DNA of 64,000 nt from an uncultured Lachnospiraceae bacterium (GCA_910577105.1 CAJTMB010000013.1:14419-78418); one strand, 5' to 3'. Positions 6,722-16,290 are shown, counted from the first letter of the stretch. A program made the numbers and translations. Notes: generated from the sequence alone by a model not told the origin.

Positions 6722-9700
6722 ATGGAGGAAGTAATCCAGAGGTTATTGGAGGGAAACTTTGATTATGAGAAAGGTTCTCTTGACTTTTCATGCACAAAGC
6801 TGGAATTATCCATAAAGCCCGGAGAATGCAGGGAAGGTTCTTTTACAATCTTTGGGGAGGAAGGCAGGTATACCCGGGGGAACGTCCTTTCTTCGGATGG
6901 AAGGATGGAATGCCTAACGGCTGAATTTGTAGGATGCAGGGAAGAGATTTTCTTTCGCTTTCATGGTGAGAATCTGGAAGAAGGCGATGTGGTGAAAGGC
7001 GAATTTTATGTTATCAGCAATCAGGGAGAGTATTATCTGCCTTTTGTGGTGAATGTAGCCTACACCGTGCTGGAAACATCACTGGGCAATGTAAAAAATC
7101 TGTTCCACTTTGCAAACCTTGCAAAGACAAGCCCCGAGGAGGCGGCAGCGCTGTTTTATTCAAGGGATTTTGCCCGGATTTTTAATGGAAGCGACAGGCA
7201 GTACTATGAATATTATCTGGGCATGTCTGCCTATGCCGGCAATGAACAGAATGTAGAAGAGTTCTTAATAGGAATAAATAAGAAGCAGAAGATAGAATAT
7301 CTGACTGACACGGAAGAAATCCGTCTGGAGGATGTGGATGGCATTGCGGAAACGGGATTTACCGTTACGCGTAACGGATGGGGTTATACCAGTCTTCGGA
7401 TAGAGACGCAGGGAGCATTTTTACATACTGAAAAAAAAGAAATAAAGGATACCGATTTTCTTGGCAACTCCTGCAAGGTATCCGTTTATGTGGATAGCAG
7501 CCTTTTGCATGACGGCAATAATTTTGGATGCATTGTGCTGTCCAACAGTTATGGAAAGATGCAGGTGAAGGTACTGGTAAAAAGGCGGGCTTCCCAAAGC
7601 CGCCGCAGGCAGGGAGTGGAAAGAAAGCGGCTGGTATTGCAGTTGATGGAATTTTACCAGGCATTCAGGATGAAAAAAATCAGTTCTTCCACATGGCTTA
7701 AGGAAAGCAGACAGCTTGTGGACAAAATGACAGCGGAGAATGATAAAGATATCTCCGCAAGACTGTTTCAGGCACAGCTGTTGATTACGGAGGAGCGTTA
7801 CAACGAAGCGCAGTGGGTTTTGGACCACGTTGCCGGCATACTGGAGGAAGCCGGTGCGGATGCGGTAACAGAAGCCTATTACCTGTATTTGACGACCCTG
7901 CTTTGCCGTGAGGAAGAGTATGTGGACAGGGTGACGGAACAGATTACCTATATATTTAAAAGAAACCGTAATGAATGGAGGATAGCATGGCTTTTGCTTT
8001 ATCTTTCCGAAGAGTACAACCGCAGTTTTTCCAAAAAGTGGATGTTTTTGGAGGAACAGTTTAACAGGGGGTGCAAAAGTCCCATTATATATATAGAAGC
8101 ACTGCTTCTGATGAACTTGAATCCTTCTTTGTTAATGAAACTGGGGGACTTTGAAAAGCAGCTGTTGTGGTATGGCGCGAAACATGAAATCCTTAACAAG
8201 GATGTAATTCTGCAGTTTTTATATCTGGTACAGAAAGAGAAGGAATATTCATCCTGCCTTTACAGGATTTTGTTAGCCTGCTATAAAGTAAGGCCACAGT
8301 CCGATGTACTGCAGGAAATCTGCCGCATGCTGATAAAAGGGGGTAAGACGGGGAAAGAATATTTTCACTGGTATAAGCGAGGGGTGGAACAGGAACTGCG
8401 CATTACTAGATTATATGAATATTTCATGATGAGCGTGGATGTAAATTCGACGGAAGCGCTCCCTAAAATGGTGTTGATGTACTTTTCTTATCAAAACAGT
8501 CTGCATTATGAGCAGGCAGCCTTTTTGTATGCCAATATTTACAGAAACCGGGAAAGTTATCCCGAATTGTACCAGAATTATCAGATGGCTATAGAGCAGT
8601 TTGTGCAAAAACAGCTGCTGAAACGCCGAATCAACAGAGACCTTGCCTATTTATACAGGCATGTCCTGCACCCGGGCATGCTGACAGAGGAAACGGCATC
8701 TGCATTGGCTGAAATTTTATTTATGAACCTGATTGGCATACCGCGTACTGACGTCAGGTATGTTGTGGTTTACCAGCCCGGCAGAAAAGAACCCATATAC
8801 TATCCCGTGACGGATGGAAAGGCATTTGTGTCCCTGCCGGTGCAGGATAGCAGAATTTTGTTTGAGGATGGCAGCCATAACAGGTATATGGTAAGCGTAC
8901 CCCATACGACAGAGAAACTGATGCTGCCCGGACGGCTGGTAAAACTGGTGGCGCCGCTTGTGGGAGAAGTGCGGGATTTAAATTTGTATATGTGTACCAA
9001 CGGCCCGGATATTGCGGAGATAACGGAAGATAATGAATACCGTTTCCATCTTTTGCTCCAGGATGAGGAAATCAGCGATAATCTGAAGCAGAAAATAGCC
9101 ATCAGGCTTGTGACATATTATTATGAGAAAGATAAAATACGTGAACTGGATGATTATCTGGAACAGGCGGAGCCGGAACGGTTTTTCGGAAAAGACAGGG
9201 GTGAAATGATAAAATACCTGATAATAAGGGGACAGGAAGAAAAAGCGTATCAATGGCTTAAGCGCTTTGGGCCCTATGACATGGAGCCGAAAGCCCTGAT
9301 GCGCCTGTGTTCGATACTTATCAGAGACAGGGAATTTATAGAGGATGATTTTTTGACCGGCGCTGTGTGGTATGCTTTCCGGGCAGGAAAGTATGACGAT
9401 GCCTGTTTAAGGTATCTTTCCATGTATTTCCACGGGATGACAAAGGAACTCAGGAATATTTTTAAGGCGGCGCAGGCATTTGGTGTGGAGACCTATGAGC
9501 TATGTGAAAAAATGCTGGTCCAGATGCTGTTTACAGGGTCTTTTGTGGGAGAAAAGATGGAAATATTCCGCACCTATGTGTCCGGCGGCGCAAAAGCGGA
9601 AGTAGAAGAAGCCTTTCTGTGCCAGTGTGCATATGAATATTTTGTGAAAGACAGGGTGACATCGGGATATGTGTTTGAAGAAATAGCAGGTATGTATAAG

Positions 9701-10282
9701 CGCGGGGAAAATCTGCACAGGGTGTGCAAACTGGGCTTTATTAAGTATTATGCGGAAAACAAGTCTGAAATCACCGGTGCGGTTAAGGAAATTTTATCGG
9801 AGTTCATTGCGGAAATGCAGAAAAACCGCATTAACCTGAGGATGTTTGCTGAATTTCCGGACCTGGGAAACAGCTGCCAGAATTTGTTTTCTGACAGGAC
9901 ATTTGTGGAATATAAGGCATATCCGGGCGCGCGTGCAGTTTTACATTATTGCATGGAATATGCCGAGGGAGAGGTATCGGCATATCAGACGGAAGATATG
10001 CAGGAAGTTTATGGCGGTGTATGCTTTAAGGATTTTGTGTTGTTTTTTGGGGAGCGCCTGCAATATTACATTATGGAAGAGCGGGATGGCAATGAGCAGC
10101 TGACGGAAAGTGCAACGATTCAGAAAAGCGATACCGGTGGGGAAAGTACGGAGGGAAAATTTAATCTGGTAAATGATTTGAGTATCAGCAGCACTTTGCA
10201 GGATTATGAAACGGTGGACAAGCTGCTGGAGGAATATGAGTATAAGGAATACTTGCAAAACAGACTGTTCAGGCTGGTTTGA
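6722..10282 (+). CDS. Giant DUF5717-like protein: beta domains plus helical repeats
   Basis: 1186 residues from the ATG at 6722, preceded by AGAGGGTG. I recognise it from memory as resembling DUF5717, found next to DUF5716 in Lachnospiraceae; no biochemical function is known to me. Residues 20-125 and 205-295 look like two beta-sandwich (Ig-like) domains. Residues 300-640 are helical with TPR/Sel1-like spacing. Residues 680-780 form another beta-rich part (YVVVYQPGRKEPIYYP). Residues 800-1130 are again helical repeats, followed by a short acidic tail. There is no signal peptide or membrane segment, so it is probably cytosolic. It is the first gene of four in tight order; the downstream Hsp70-like and TPR-like proteins suggest a scaffold for a large assembly. 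Confidence 0.7.
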   Translation: MEEVIQRLLEGNFDYEKGSLDFSCTKLELSIKPGECREGSFTIFGEEGRYTRGNVLSSDGRMECLTAEFVGCREEIFFRFHGENLEEGDVVKGEFYVISNQGEYYLPFVVNVAYTVLETSLGNVKNLFHFANLAKTSPEEAAALFYSRDFARIFNGSDRQYYEYYLGMSAYAGNEQNVEEFLIGINKKQKIEYLTDTEEIRLEDVDGIAETGFTVTRNGWGYTSLRIETQGAFLHTEKKEIKDTDFLGNSCKVSVYVDSSLLHDGNNFGCIVLSNSYGKMQVKVLVKRRASQSRRRQGVERKRLVLQLMEFYQAFRMKKISSSTWLKESRQLVDKMTAENDKDISARLFQAQLLITEERYNEAQWVLDHVAGILEEAGADAVTEAYYLYLTTLLCREEEYVDRVTEQITYIFKRNRNEWRIAWLLLYLSEEYNRSFSKKWMFLEEQFNRGCKSPIIYIEALLLMNLNPSLLMKLGDFEKQLLWYGAKHEILNKDVILQFLYLVQKEKEYSSCLYRILLACYKVRPQSDVLQEICRMLIKGGKTGKEYFHWYKRGVEQELRITRLYEYFMMSVDVNSTEALPKMVLMYFSYQNSLHYEQAAFLYANIYRNRESYPELYQNYQMAIEQFVQKQLLKRRINRDLAYLYRHVLHPGMLTEETASALAEILFMNLIGIPRTDVRYVVVYQPGRKEPIYYPVTDGKAFVSLPVQDSRILFEDGSHNRYMVSVPHTTEKLMLPGRLVKLVAPLVGEVRDLNLYMCTNGPDIAEITEDNEYRFHLLLQDEEISDNLKQKIAIRLVTYYYEKDKIRELDDYLEQAEPERFFGKDRGEMIKYLIIRGQEEKAYQWLKRFGPYDMEPKALMRLCSILIRDREFIEDDFLTGAVWYAFRAGKYDDACLRYLSMYFHGMTKELRNIFKAAQAFGVETYELCEKMLVQMLFTGSFVGEKMEIFRTYVSGGAKAEVEEAFLCQCAYEYFVKDRVTSGYVFEEIAGMYKRGENLHRVCKLGFIKYYAENKSEITGAVKEILSEFIAEMQKNRINLRMFAEFPDLGNSCQNLFSDRTFVEYKAYPGARAVLHYCMEYAEGEVSAYQTEDMQEVYGGVCFKDFVLFFGERLQYYIMEERDGNEQLTESATIQKSDTGGESTEGKFNLVNDLSISSTLQDYETVDKLLEEYEYKEYLQNRLFRLV

Positions 10283-10305
10283 CGGATGTGGAGAGGAAAG
10301 TCTGT

Positions 10306-11586
10306 ATGAAAGAAAAAGTAATTATCGGTTATGATTTGGGTAACCAGTATTCCCAAATCAGTTATTGCACAAGTGAAAGCGATGTGCCGGAAACTTTGTC
10401 CGTGGTGGCAGGGGAGGAAAATTACAATATTCCTACCGTATTATGCAAGAGGGCGGGAGTAAACCAATGGTTTTTTGGCAGGGATGCCATAAAACATGCC
10501 CGGATGGAGGATGGTGAGCTGGTATGTGATTTGGTGGAACGGGCCAGGGCGGGAGAAATGGTTTCCGTGGATGGGGATGAATTTGATGCGGTTGCCCTGC
10601 TTACTTTGTTTGTAAAGCGCAGTCTGACTCTTCTTTCGATGGTATCGGGAACCGACAGAATCTCTTCCATGATGGTTACCTGCAAAAATCTGGATGGCAG
10701 GATGGTGGAGGTTCTGGGCAGTGTGGTGGCGGGGCTTTCCCTAAAGACAAAGTCGATATATTTTCAGGGACATGTGGAAAGCTTCTATTATTATACGATA
10801 CATCAGGCAGCGGATTTGTGGCAGCGGGAGGTGCTTGTCTGCGATTACAATCAGGACACTGCCGGATTTTACCGCATGGAGTGTAACCGAAGGACAACGC
10901 CGGTGGTTGCTTTTGTGGAGGAGGCAGAATTTCCCTTTATGGATTGCAGGGAATTCCCTGAGCAGGAAGAGTCAAAACAACAGTTCTTCGCACAGATGGA
11001 TGATAAATTTCTTGCCATCCTGAAAGAAGTGTGCGAGGGAAGGGCAATCTCTTCCGCATACTTAATCGGAGAAGGTTTTAAGGAAGAGTGGATGCAGGAC
11101 TCCCTGCGGTATCTGTGCAGGGGGAAAAGGGTATTTCAGGGAAATAACCTTTACAGCAAAGGCGCCTGTTACGGACTGCGGGAAAAACTTTCTGCAAGTG
11201 AACTTGGTCGTTCTTATGTCTTTCTGGGCAATGAAAAACTGAAAGCAAATATCGGAATGAAAGTACAGCGGAGGGGTGAAGATTCCTATTATGCCCTGTT
11301 GGATGCCGGAGTCAGCTGGTTTGAGGCTTGCTGCACCGTCGAATTTTTATTGGACTCTGACAATGTGTTTTCTCTTATCATCACACCTTTAAACGGCCGG
11401 GACATTAAACAGGCCGAGGTGACGCTGGATGGACTGCCGGACAGGGAGGGAGCTCCTTCCAGGCTTTACATGGAAATAAAAATGCCGGACAAGGACTGTA
11501 TCCGGATTGAAATTGAGGATTTGGGCTTTGGTGAGTTATATCCGCCAAGCGGCAGGAAATGGATAGAAAGCTTTGAGGTAGTATAG
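10306..11586 (+). CDS. DUF5716-like protein with degenerate Hsp70/actin ATPase fold
   Basis: 426 residues from the ATG at 10306 (AGAGGAAAG upstream). The N-terminus IIGYDLGNQYSQISY matches the phosphate-1 loop of Hsp70 (IGIDLGTTNS). NIPTVL and WFFGRDAIKHA match the next Hsp70 elements, and AYLIGEGFKEEWMQDSL followed by YSKGACYGL matches the adenosine motif. The phosphate-2 loop, normally DLGGGT, reads CDYNQDT, so ATP hydrolysis may be lost or altered. The last 110 residues are beta-rich (IGMKVQRRGEDSYYALLD), in the place of an Hsp70 substrate-binding beta domain. It follows the giant gene by 23 bp and overlaps the next gene by 1 bp. The DUF5716 name is from memory. Confidence 0.72.
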   Translation: MKEKVIIGYDLGNQYSQISYCTSESDVPETLSVVAGEENYNIPTVLCKRAGVNQWFFGRDAIKHARMEDGELVCDLVERARAGEMVSVDGDEFDAVALLTLFVKRSLTLLSMVSGTDRISSMMVTCKNLDGRMVEVLGSVVAGLSLKTKSIYFQGHVESFYYYTIHQAADLWQREVLVCDYNQDTAGFYRMECNRRTTPVVAFVEEAEFPFMDCREFPEQEESKQQFFAQMDDKFLAILKEVCEGRAISSAYLIGEGFKEEWMQDSLRYLCRGKRVFQGNNLYSKGACYGLREKLSASELGRSYVFLGNEKLKANIGMKVQRRGEDSYYALLDAGVSWFEACCTVEFLLDSDNVFSLIITPLNGRDIKQAEVTLDGLPDREGAPSRLYMEIKMPDKDCIRIEIEDLGFGELYPPSGRKWIESFEVV

Positions 11587-12422
11587 TGGGAAGAGTATTG
11601 CTTTGTACAGGCGAATATGCCAGAACTCCATATTATTTTGAAACGCTTGGAATCAGAGTGTATTCAGTAGAAGAACTTTGTTATGTGCTGAAGGAAAATG
11701 CATTTCTGCTTGACAGGGAGATTGTGGACAAAAAGCTTGTCAAGTGGATTGATGAAACACTGAAACTGTCTGATTTGGCATCCTCCCTGTATCCGCTTCT
11801 TCATCACAGAACTTCAGTCGGAACATTTGCAGGCATGATTCTGCAGTATGTAAAATTATACGACCTGGAGACAATAAAGCATATTGAGGAAGTATATCGC
11901 AAGGGAGCCAACCTGAATGCATATGAAAAAGGAAAGTCCAGGGTGGATTACATGGTGGCAAACGGGAAGTATGTGCCTGCTCTTCTGGAGTATGATGTCC
12001 TTCTGGAACAACTTCCCGAAGGGGAAAAAGAGTTGACAGCCCGGATAGTCCACAATAAGGGAGTGGCTTTTTGCAGGTTGTTTTTGTTTGAAGAAGCGGC
12101 AGAAGAGTTTAAAAAATCATACGACTTGCTGCCCGGTGAAGAAACATTTATTGAATTTCTTGCGGCAAAGCGCCTTTCCATGGAAGAAGGAGATTATGTA
12201 TCTTTTGCGGCAGGATTTCCGGAATATTATGAGCTGACACTGGAACTGGAAAAACGGGTGGAAAGCCTGCGGAGCCAATGGCTTGATTCCGCAGAGAAGC
12301 AGCAGCTGGAAATGATACTTTCTTTAAAGAAAGAGGGAGATGTTGCCGCTTATTATGAAGATACCAATCACAAAATACAGGAATTAAAAAACAATTACAG
12401 GGCAAGTGTGGGAAGCCGGTAA
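11586..12422 (+). CDS. TPR-like helical protein of the Hsp70-like operon
   Basis: 278 residues starting at GTG 11586, whose G is the last base of the preceding TAG, implying translational coupling. The first 75 residues (LLCTGEYARTPYYFETLGIRVYS...) form a small alpha/beta segment. Residues 90-230 are helical, with TPR-like repeats: GKYVPALLEYDVLLEQLP, then HNKGVAFCRLFLFEEAAEEF and KKSYDLLPGEETFIEFLAAK. TPR proteins commonly bind Hsp70 tails or act as scaffolds, so its place next to the Hsp70-like gene is suggestive. There is no membrane segment. The function is unknown. Confidence 0.65.
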   Translation: MGRVLLCTGEYARTPYYFETLGIRVYSVEELCYVLKENAFLLDREIVDKKLVKWIDETLKLSDLASSLYPLLHHRTSVGTFAGMILQYVKLYDLETIKHIEEVYRKGANLNAYEKGKSRVDYMVANGKYVPALLEYDVLLEQLPEGEKELTARIVHNKGVAFCRLFLFEEAAEEFKKSYDLLPGEETFIEFLAAKRLSMEEGDYVSFAAGFPEYYELTLELEKRVESLRSQWLDSAEKQQLEMILSLKKEGDVAAYYEDTNHKIQELKNNYRASVGSR

Positions 12423-12446
12423 AGCGCCGGGGTAAAGGAGACCTTT

Positions 12447-13625
12447 ATGGGTTTTTGGAAAAAACTGTTTGGAAGAAAGAAAATAGAAGAAATAGAAACG
12501 GACAATCCGGAACAGATTGTTTATGAAAGGGATAAAGTCGATTTTCATGATGCGGAGGAACGCAGGCGGTATTTTACGGGCTGTCTGGAGCAGATAGGAG
12601 AAGCGGAAAAAGAGATTAATCTGCTCAAAGGAGAATATACGCTGGTAACTTCTTATCTTACGGATATGGAGGAGATAGAAGGGCTGCCCCCGGAACAGTC
12701 TGCGGAACTTAAGGGTATTGCGGGCAGGCTTTTGTCATTGGAGCAGGAGAGAAAGCGTTATCTGGACAAAAGGGACAGGATGACGGAAAGAGAATACAGG
12801 CATATGCGTTCCCAGGAGGAAGAAATCGAAGAAGGGATAGATAAACTGAAAGAGGCGGAAAAATACCAGAAACTGATTAAACAGGATTTAATGCGTCTGG
12901 ACGGAGAGCGTCATGCATATGCATACCGGAAAAGCGAACTGGGAAACGGTCTGGCAAACCTGCGGGGAATGGCAATTATCTGTCTGATTGCGTTGGTAAG
13001 CTGCGTTGTGATGCTGCTCATATTACAGCTTGGATTTTCCATGGATACAAAAATAGGCTACTACCTTTCCGCTGCCGCTGCTGCCATGGCCGTGACGGTT
13101 ATTTTTGTGAGGTATACAGATGCCGAAAAAGAAATGGGAAAAGTGGAAAAGGCGGAAGGCAGGTTGATTCAGTTACAGAATACGGTGAAAATACGATATG
13201 TAAATAATACGAACCTTTTGGAGTATCTCTATTTGAAGTATGATGTGGAGAGTGCAGGCAGGCTGCAGGAACTGTGGAACCTGTATCTGGATGAGAAGGA
13301 GGAGCGCAGGCAGTATGCGGAGGCGGAAGCAAAGCTGGAATATTATAGCAAACAGCTGGTATCCGTGCTTTCCGGATACAGGGTTAAGTCGCCGGAACGC
13401 TGGGTATTGCAGCCCGGTGCAATCATAGATTCCAGAGAGATGATTGAAATTCGCCATGGTCTTGTTATCAGGAGGCAGAACCTGAGGAAACAGCTTGACT
13501 ATAACAGCCTGCTTGCTGAGACGGCACAGCAGGAAATCAAGGAAATCGCTGCGGAGTATCCTCAGTATGCCATGGAGATAACGGAACTGTTGGATAAATA
13601 TACAGCTTCCGTTTCGGAATACTAG
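12447..13625 (+). CDS. Membrane-anchored coiled-coil protein, last gene of the operon
   Basis: 392 residues. Residues 35-165 are heptad-rich and charged, so coiled coil. Two hydrophobic segments follow, about residues 173-195 (MAIICLIALVSCVVMLLILQ) and 203-222 (YYLSAAAAAMAVTVIFV), joined by a short loop, giving a hairpin anchor with both ends cytosolic. Residues 230-390 are a second coiled coil. The ATG follows AAAGGAG (12435-12441) and lies 24 bp after the TPR-like gene. It could tether the Hsp70-like/TPR assembly to the membrane; that is inferred from gene order only. Confidence 0.6.
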   Translation: MGFWKKLFGRKKIEEIETDNPEQIVYERDKVDFHDAEERRRYFTGCLEQIGEAEKEINLLKGEYTLVTSYLTDMEEIEGLPPEQSAELKGIAGRLLSLEQERKRYLDKRDRMTEREYRHMRSQEEEIEEGIDKLKEAEKYQKLIKQDLMRLDGERHAYAYRKSELGNGLANLRGMAIICLIALVSCVVMLLILQLGFSMDTKIGYYLSAAAAAMAVTVIFVRYTDAEKEMGKVEKAEGRLIQLQNTVKIRYVNNTNLLEYLYLKYDVESAGRLQELWNLYLDEKEERRQYAEAEAKLEYYSKQLVSVLSGYRVKSPERWVLQPGAIIDSREMIEIRHGLVIRRQNLRKQLDYNSLLAETAQQEIKEIAAEYPQYAMEITELLDKYTASVSEY

Positions 13626-13686
13626 GACTTTTTGAAAAGAGTGAAGCAATGGATGGTCTACGAAGGAAACTTTTTTCACTTTGAAT

Positions 13687-13836
13687 ATGATGAAGCACCT
13701 ATTGGTATCAGTGAAAGAATTCGGCATAGAAGCTTTCAAAAAAATATATACGGGAACAGAGCGATTGGATGCTTATCTGTACAATGGTTTTGAAGCAGAA
13801 GCAATTAGGAATGCAAAAAATAAAGTTCAGTATTGA
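13687..13836 (+). other. Short ORF, probable gene remnant, in the gap before purC
   Basis: The gap 13626-13968 holds one plausible coding stretch, a 49-codon frame starting ATG ATG AAG and containing FGIEAFKKIYTGTERLDAY. The frame stays open upstream to 13645 without a good ribosome binding site, so it looks like the 3' end of a lost gene. No family is recognised. Confidence 0.25.
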
Positions 13837-13872
13837 AGGTTCTGAGATAAAGACTCCAAATTAGGAATATGG

Positions 13873-13901
13873 TTGATTTCTCAATGACAGTGAGCTATAA
13901 T
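13873..13901 (+). promoter_or_regulatory. Sigma-A promoter of purC-purB
   Basis: TTGATT (13873-13878), 17-bp spacer, TATAAT (13896-13901). The leader to purC is about 70 nt and holds only a small AGCGC/GCGCT hairpin, too short for a purine riboswitch. Confidence 0.8.
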
Positions 13902-13980
13902 ATTGCTCGTAAAAGTCGGGCAGTACATATTGACAAAATGAGCGCGGCGTCGTAAGGGGCGCTTCGGAATGGAGGAAACA

Positions 13981-14688
13981 ATGAAGAAACTGGAACAGCT
14001 TTACGAAGGCAAGGCAAAAAAAGTATTTAAGACGGATGACCCCGATGTGTTAATCGTGGATTATAAGGATGATGCAACAGCATTTAACGGTGAAAAAAGA
14101 GGAACTATCATGGGGAAGGGCGTTGTCAATAACAGGATGACGAACCATGTTTTTCAGCTTCTGGAGAAAGAAGGCGTTCCGACTCACTTCATTGAAGAGC
14201 TGAGTGACCGCGAAACTGCCGTTAAGAAAGTGGAAATAGTTCCTCTTGAGGTAATTATCCGCAATGTGGCAGCAGGAAGTTTTTCCAAACGGCTGGGTGT
14301 TCCGGAAGGTACTGCATTTACTGAGCCAACCATTGAATTTTCCTACAAAAATGATGAACTGGGCGACCCCCTGATTAATGATTATTTTGCAAGGGCATTA
14401 AATCTTGCAACATGGGAAGAGATGGAAACCATCAAAAAATATGCTTTTAAGGTCAATGATGTATTGAAAGCGTACTTTTTACAGGCGGATATTAAGTTAA
14501 TAGATTTCAAGATTGAGTTTGGACGTTATCACGGACAGATTATTCTGGCTGACGAAACATCACCGGATACCTGCCGCCTGTGGGATGTCCATACCAACGA
14601 AAAACTGGACAAAGACCGTTTCCGCAGGGATATGGGCAATGTCGAAGAAGCTTACAATGAAGTGTTTAAGCGTCTGGGTCTGGCATAA
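13981..14688 (+). CDS. purC: SAICAR synthetase
   Basis: 235 residues, usual length. It converts CAIR plus aspartate and ATP to SAICAR in purine synthesis. Family hallmarks are LYEGKAKKVF near the N-terminus, the DDATAFNGEKRGTI nucleotide loop, EVIIRNVAAGSFSKRLG, and LIDFKIEFGR followed by LADETSPDTCRLWD. The start at 13981 has GGAGGAAACA just upstream; an ATG at 13969 overlaps this site and is rejected. It is followed after 43 bp by purB, so the enzyme making SAICAR and the lyase that cleaves it are co-transcribed from the promoter at 13873. Confidence 0.97.
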   Translation: MKKLEQLYEGKAKKVFKTDDPDVLIVDYKDDATAFNGEKRGTIMGKGVVNNRMTNHVFQLLEKEGVPTHFIEELSDRETAVKKVEIVPLEVIIRNVAAGSFSKRLGVPEGTAFTEPTIEFSYKNDELGDPLINDYFARALNLATWEEMETIKKYAFKVNDVLKAYFLQADIKLIDFKIEFGRYHGQIILADETSPDTCRLWDVHTNEKLDKDRFRRDMGNVEEAYNEVFKRLGLA

Positions 14689-14731
14689 TGAGACAAGGAT
14701 GAAAAAAGATTCCATAAAAGAGGAGAAACAT

Positions 14732-16165
14732 ATGAATACAGACGTATACCAGAGTCCGTTGTCGGAAAGATATGCCAGCAGGGAAATGCAATATCTTTTT
14801 TCGCAGGACATGAAGTTTCGTACATGGAGAAAGTTGTGGATTGCTCTGGCGGAAACGGAAATGGAACTGGGGCTTCCCATCACAAAGGAACAGATAGAGG
14901 AATTGAAAGCCCACGCGGAGGATATCAATTATGACGTTGCTAAGGCAAGGGAAAAAGAAGTCCGTCACGATGTCATGAGCCATGTCTATGCCTATGGTGT
15001 GCAGTGCCCCAAAGCAAAGGGCATCATCCATCTGGGGGCAACCTCCTGTTATGTGGGGGACAATACTGACATCATTATTATGACGGAAGCGCTAAAGCTG
15101 GTAAAGAAAAAGCTGGTGAATGTCATAGCAGAGCTGGCGGCGTTTGCCGATAAGTATAAGGCACAGCCCACACTGGCGTTTACCCATTTCCAGCCTGCAC
15201 AGCCTACCACCGTTGGAAAGAGGGCAGCCCTCTGGCTGCAGGAATTTTCTCTTGATTTGGAGGATTTGAACCATGTCCTTTCTACCATGAAACTGTTGGG
15301 CTCCAAGGGTACGACGGGGACGCAGGCTTCATTCTTGGAACTGTTTGACGGAAATCAGGAAAAAATTGACAGGATTGACCCTATGATTGCGGAAAAAATG
15401 GGATTTAAGGAGTGCTACCCGGTGTCAGGGCAGACTTATTCCCGTAAGGTAGATACCCGTGTGGCCAATATCCTTGCCGGGATTGCAGCTTCCGCACACA
15501 AGTTAAGCAATGATATTCGTCTGCTTCAGCATTTAAAAGAAGTGGAGGAGCCTTTTGAAAAGAGTCAGATAGGTTCTTCTGCCATGGCATACAAGCGTAA
15601 CCCCATGAGAAGTGAGAGAATTGCTTCCTTAAGCCGTTATGTGATGATTGATGCCCTGAACCCGGCAATCACCTCGGCAACCCAGTGGTTTGAGAGGACT
15701 TTGGATGATTCCGCCAATAAGAGGCTGTCCATTCCGGAAGGATTTCTGGCGGTTGACGGCATTTTGGATTTGTGTCTGAACGTGGTAGACGGCCTTGTGG
15801 TCTATCCAAAGGTCATTGAAAAGCGTCTGATGAGTGAACTGCCTTTTATGGCAACCGAAAACATTATGATGGATGCGGTAAAGGCAGGAGGCGACAGACA
15901 GGAGCTGCATGAGAGAATCCGTGAACTTTCCATGGAGGCAGGCAGGAATGTAAAAGTGGAGGGTAAGGACAATAACCTGCTGGAACTGATTGCAGCAGAC
16001 CCTGCTTTTAACCTGACGCCGGAAGACTTGCAAAAAACCATGGACCCTGCCAGATATGTAGGGAGGTCCAAAGAACAGGTGGAAGCATTTTTGAAGAATG
16101 TCATTTACCCGATTTTGGAAGAGAACAAAGAGCTTTTAGGTATCAAGGCAGAAATAAATGTGTAA
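14732..16165 (+). CDS. purB: Adenylosuccinate lyase
   Basis: 477 residues from the ATG at 14732, preceded by AGAGGAGAAACAT; the frame is open further upstream but that part overlaps purC. Fumarase/aspartase-superfamily signature SSAMAYKRNPMRSERI (the flexible catalytic loop with its Ser), the earlier HLGATSCYVGDN, and TQASFLELF. It cleaves SAICAR to AICAR and adenylosuccinate to AMP, so it serves both the step after purC and the step after purA. It is the second gene of the purC-purB operon; purA follows from its own promoter. Confidence 0.97.
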   Translation: MNTDVYQSPLSERYASREMQYLFSQDMKFRTWRKLWIALAETEMELGLPITKEQIEELKAHAEDINYDVAKAREKEVRHDVMSHVYAYGVQCPKAKGIIHLGATSCYVGDNTDIIIMTEALKLVKKKLVNVIAELAAFADKYKAQPTLAFTHFQPAQPTTVGKRAALWLQEFSLDLEDLNHVLSTMKLLGSKGTTGTQASFLELFDGNQEKIDRIDPMIAEKMGFKECYPVSGQTYSRKVDTRVANILAGIAASAHKLSNDIRLLQHLKEVEEPFEKSQIGSSAMAYKRNPMRSERIASLSRYVMIDALNPAITSATQWFERTLDDSANKRLSIPEGFLAVDGILDLCLNVVDGLVVYPKVIEKRLMSELPFMATENIMMDAVKAGGDRQELHERIRELSMEAGRNVKVEGKDNNLLELIAADPAFNLTPEDLQKTMDPARYVGRSKEQVEAFLKNVIYPILEENKELLGIKAEINV

Positions 16166-16213
16166 AAGCATATGATATAAGAAATTCTTTTGCCTAATAT
16201 AAAAAATATTGAT

Positions 16214-16242
16214 TTTACTTATGGATTGAAATGGTTTATAAT
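16214..16242 (+). promoter_or_regulatory. Promoter in the purB-purA gap
   Basis: TTTACT (16214-16219), 17-bp spacer, TATAAT (16237-16242). Transcripts would start near 16249, just before the hairpin at 16261. Confidence 0.6.
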
Positions 16243-16260
16243 CATGAAGTAAGAACAGCG

Positions 16261-16290
16261 GGGCAGGTTTTTACACCTGCCCTTTATTTT
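16261..16290 (+). terminator. Terminator-like hairpin in the purA leader
   Basis: GGGCAGGT (16261-16268), 6-nt loop, ACCTGCCC (16275-16282), then TTTATTTT. It can end purCB transcription, but it also lies inside the leader made from the promoter at 16214-16242 and would act as an early terminator or attenuator for purA. Confidence 0.75.

Noticed and set aside
13902..13980. Purine riboswitch upstream of purC
   Set aside because: The leader after the promoter is only about 70 nt and lacks the conserved purine aptamer loops; only a small hairpin is present.
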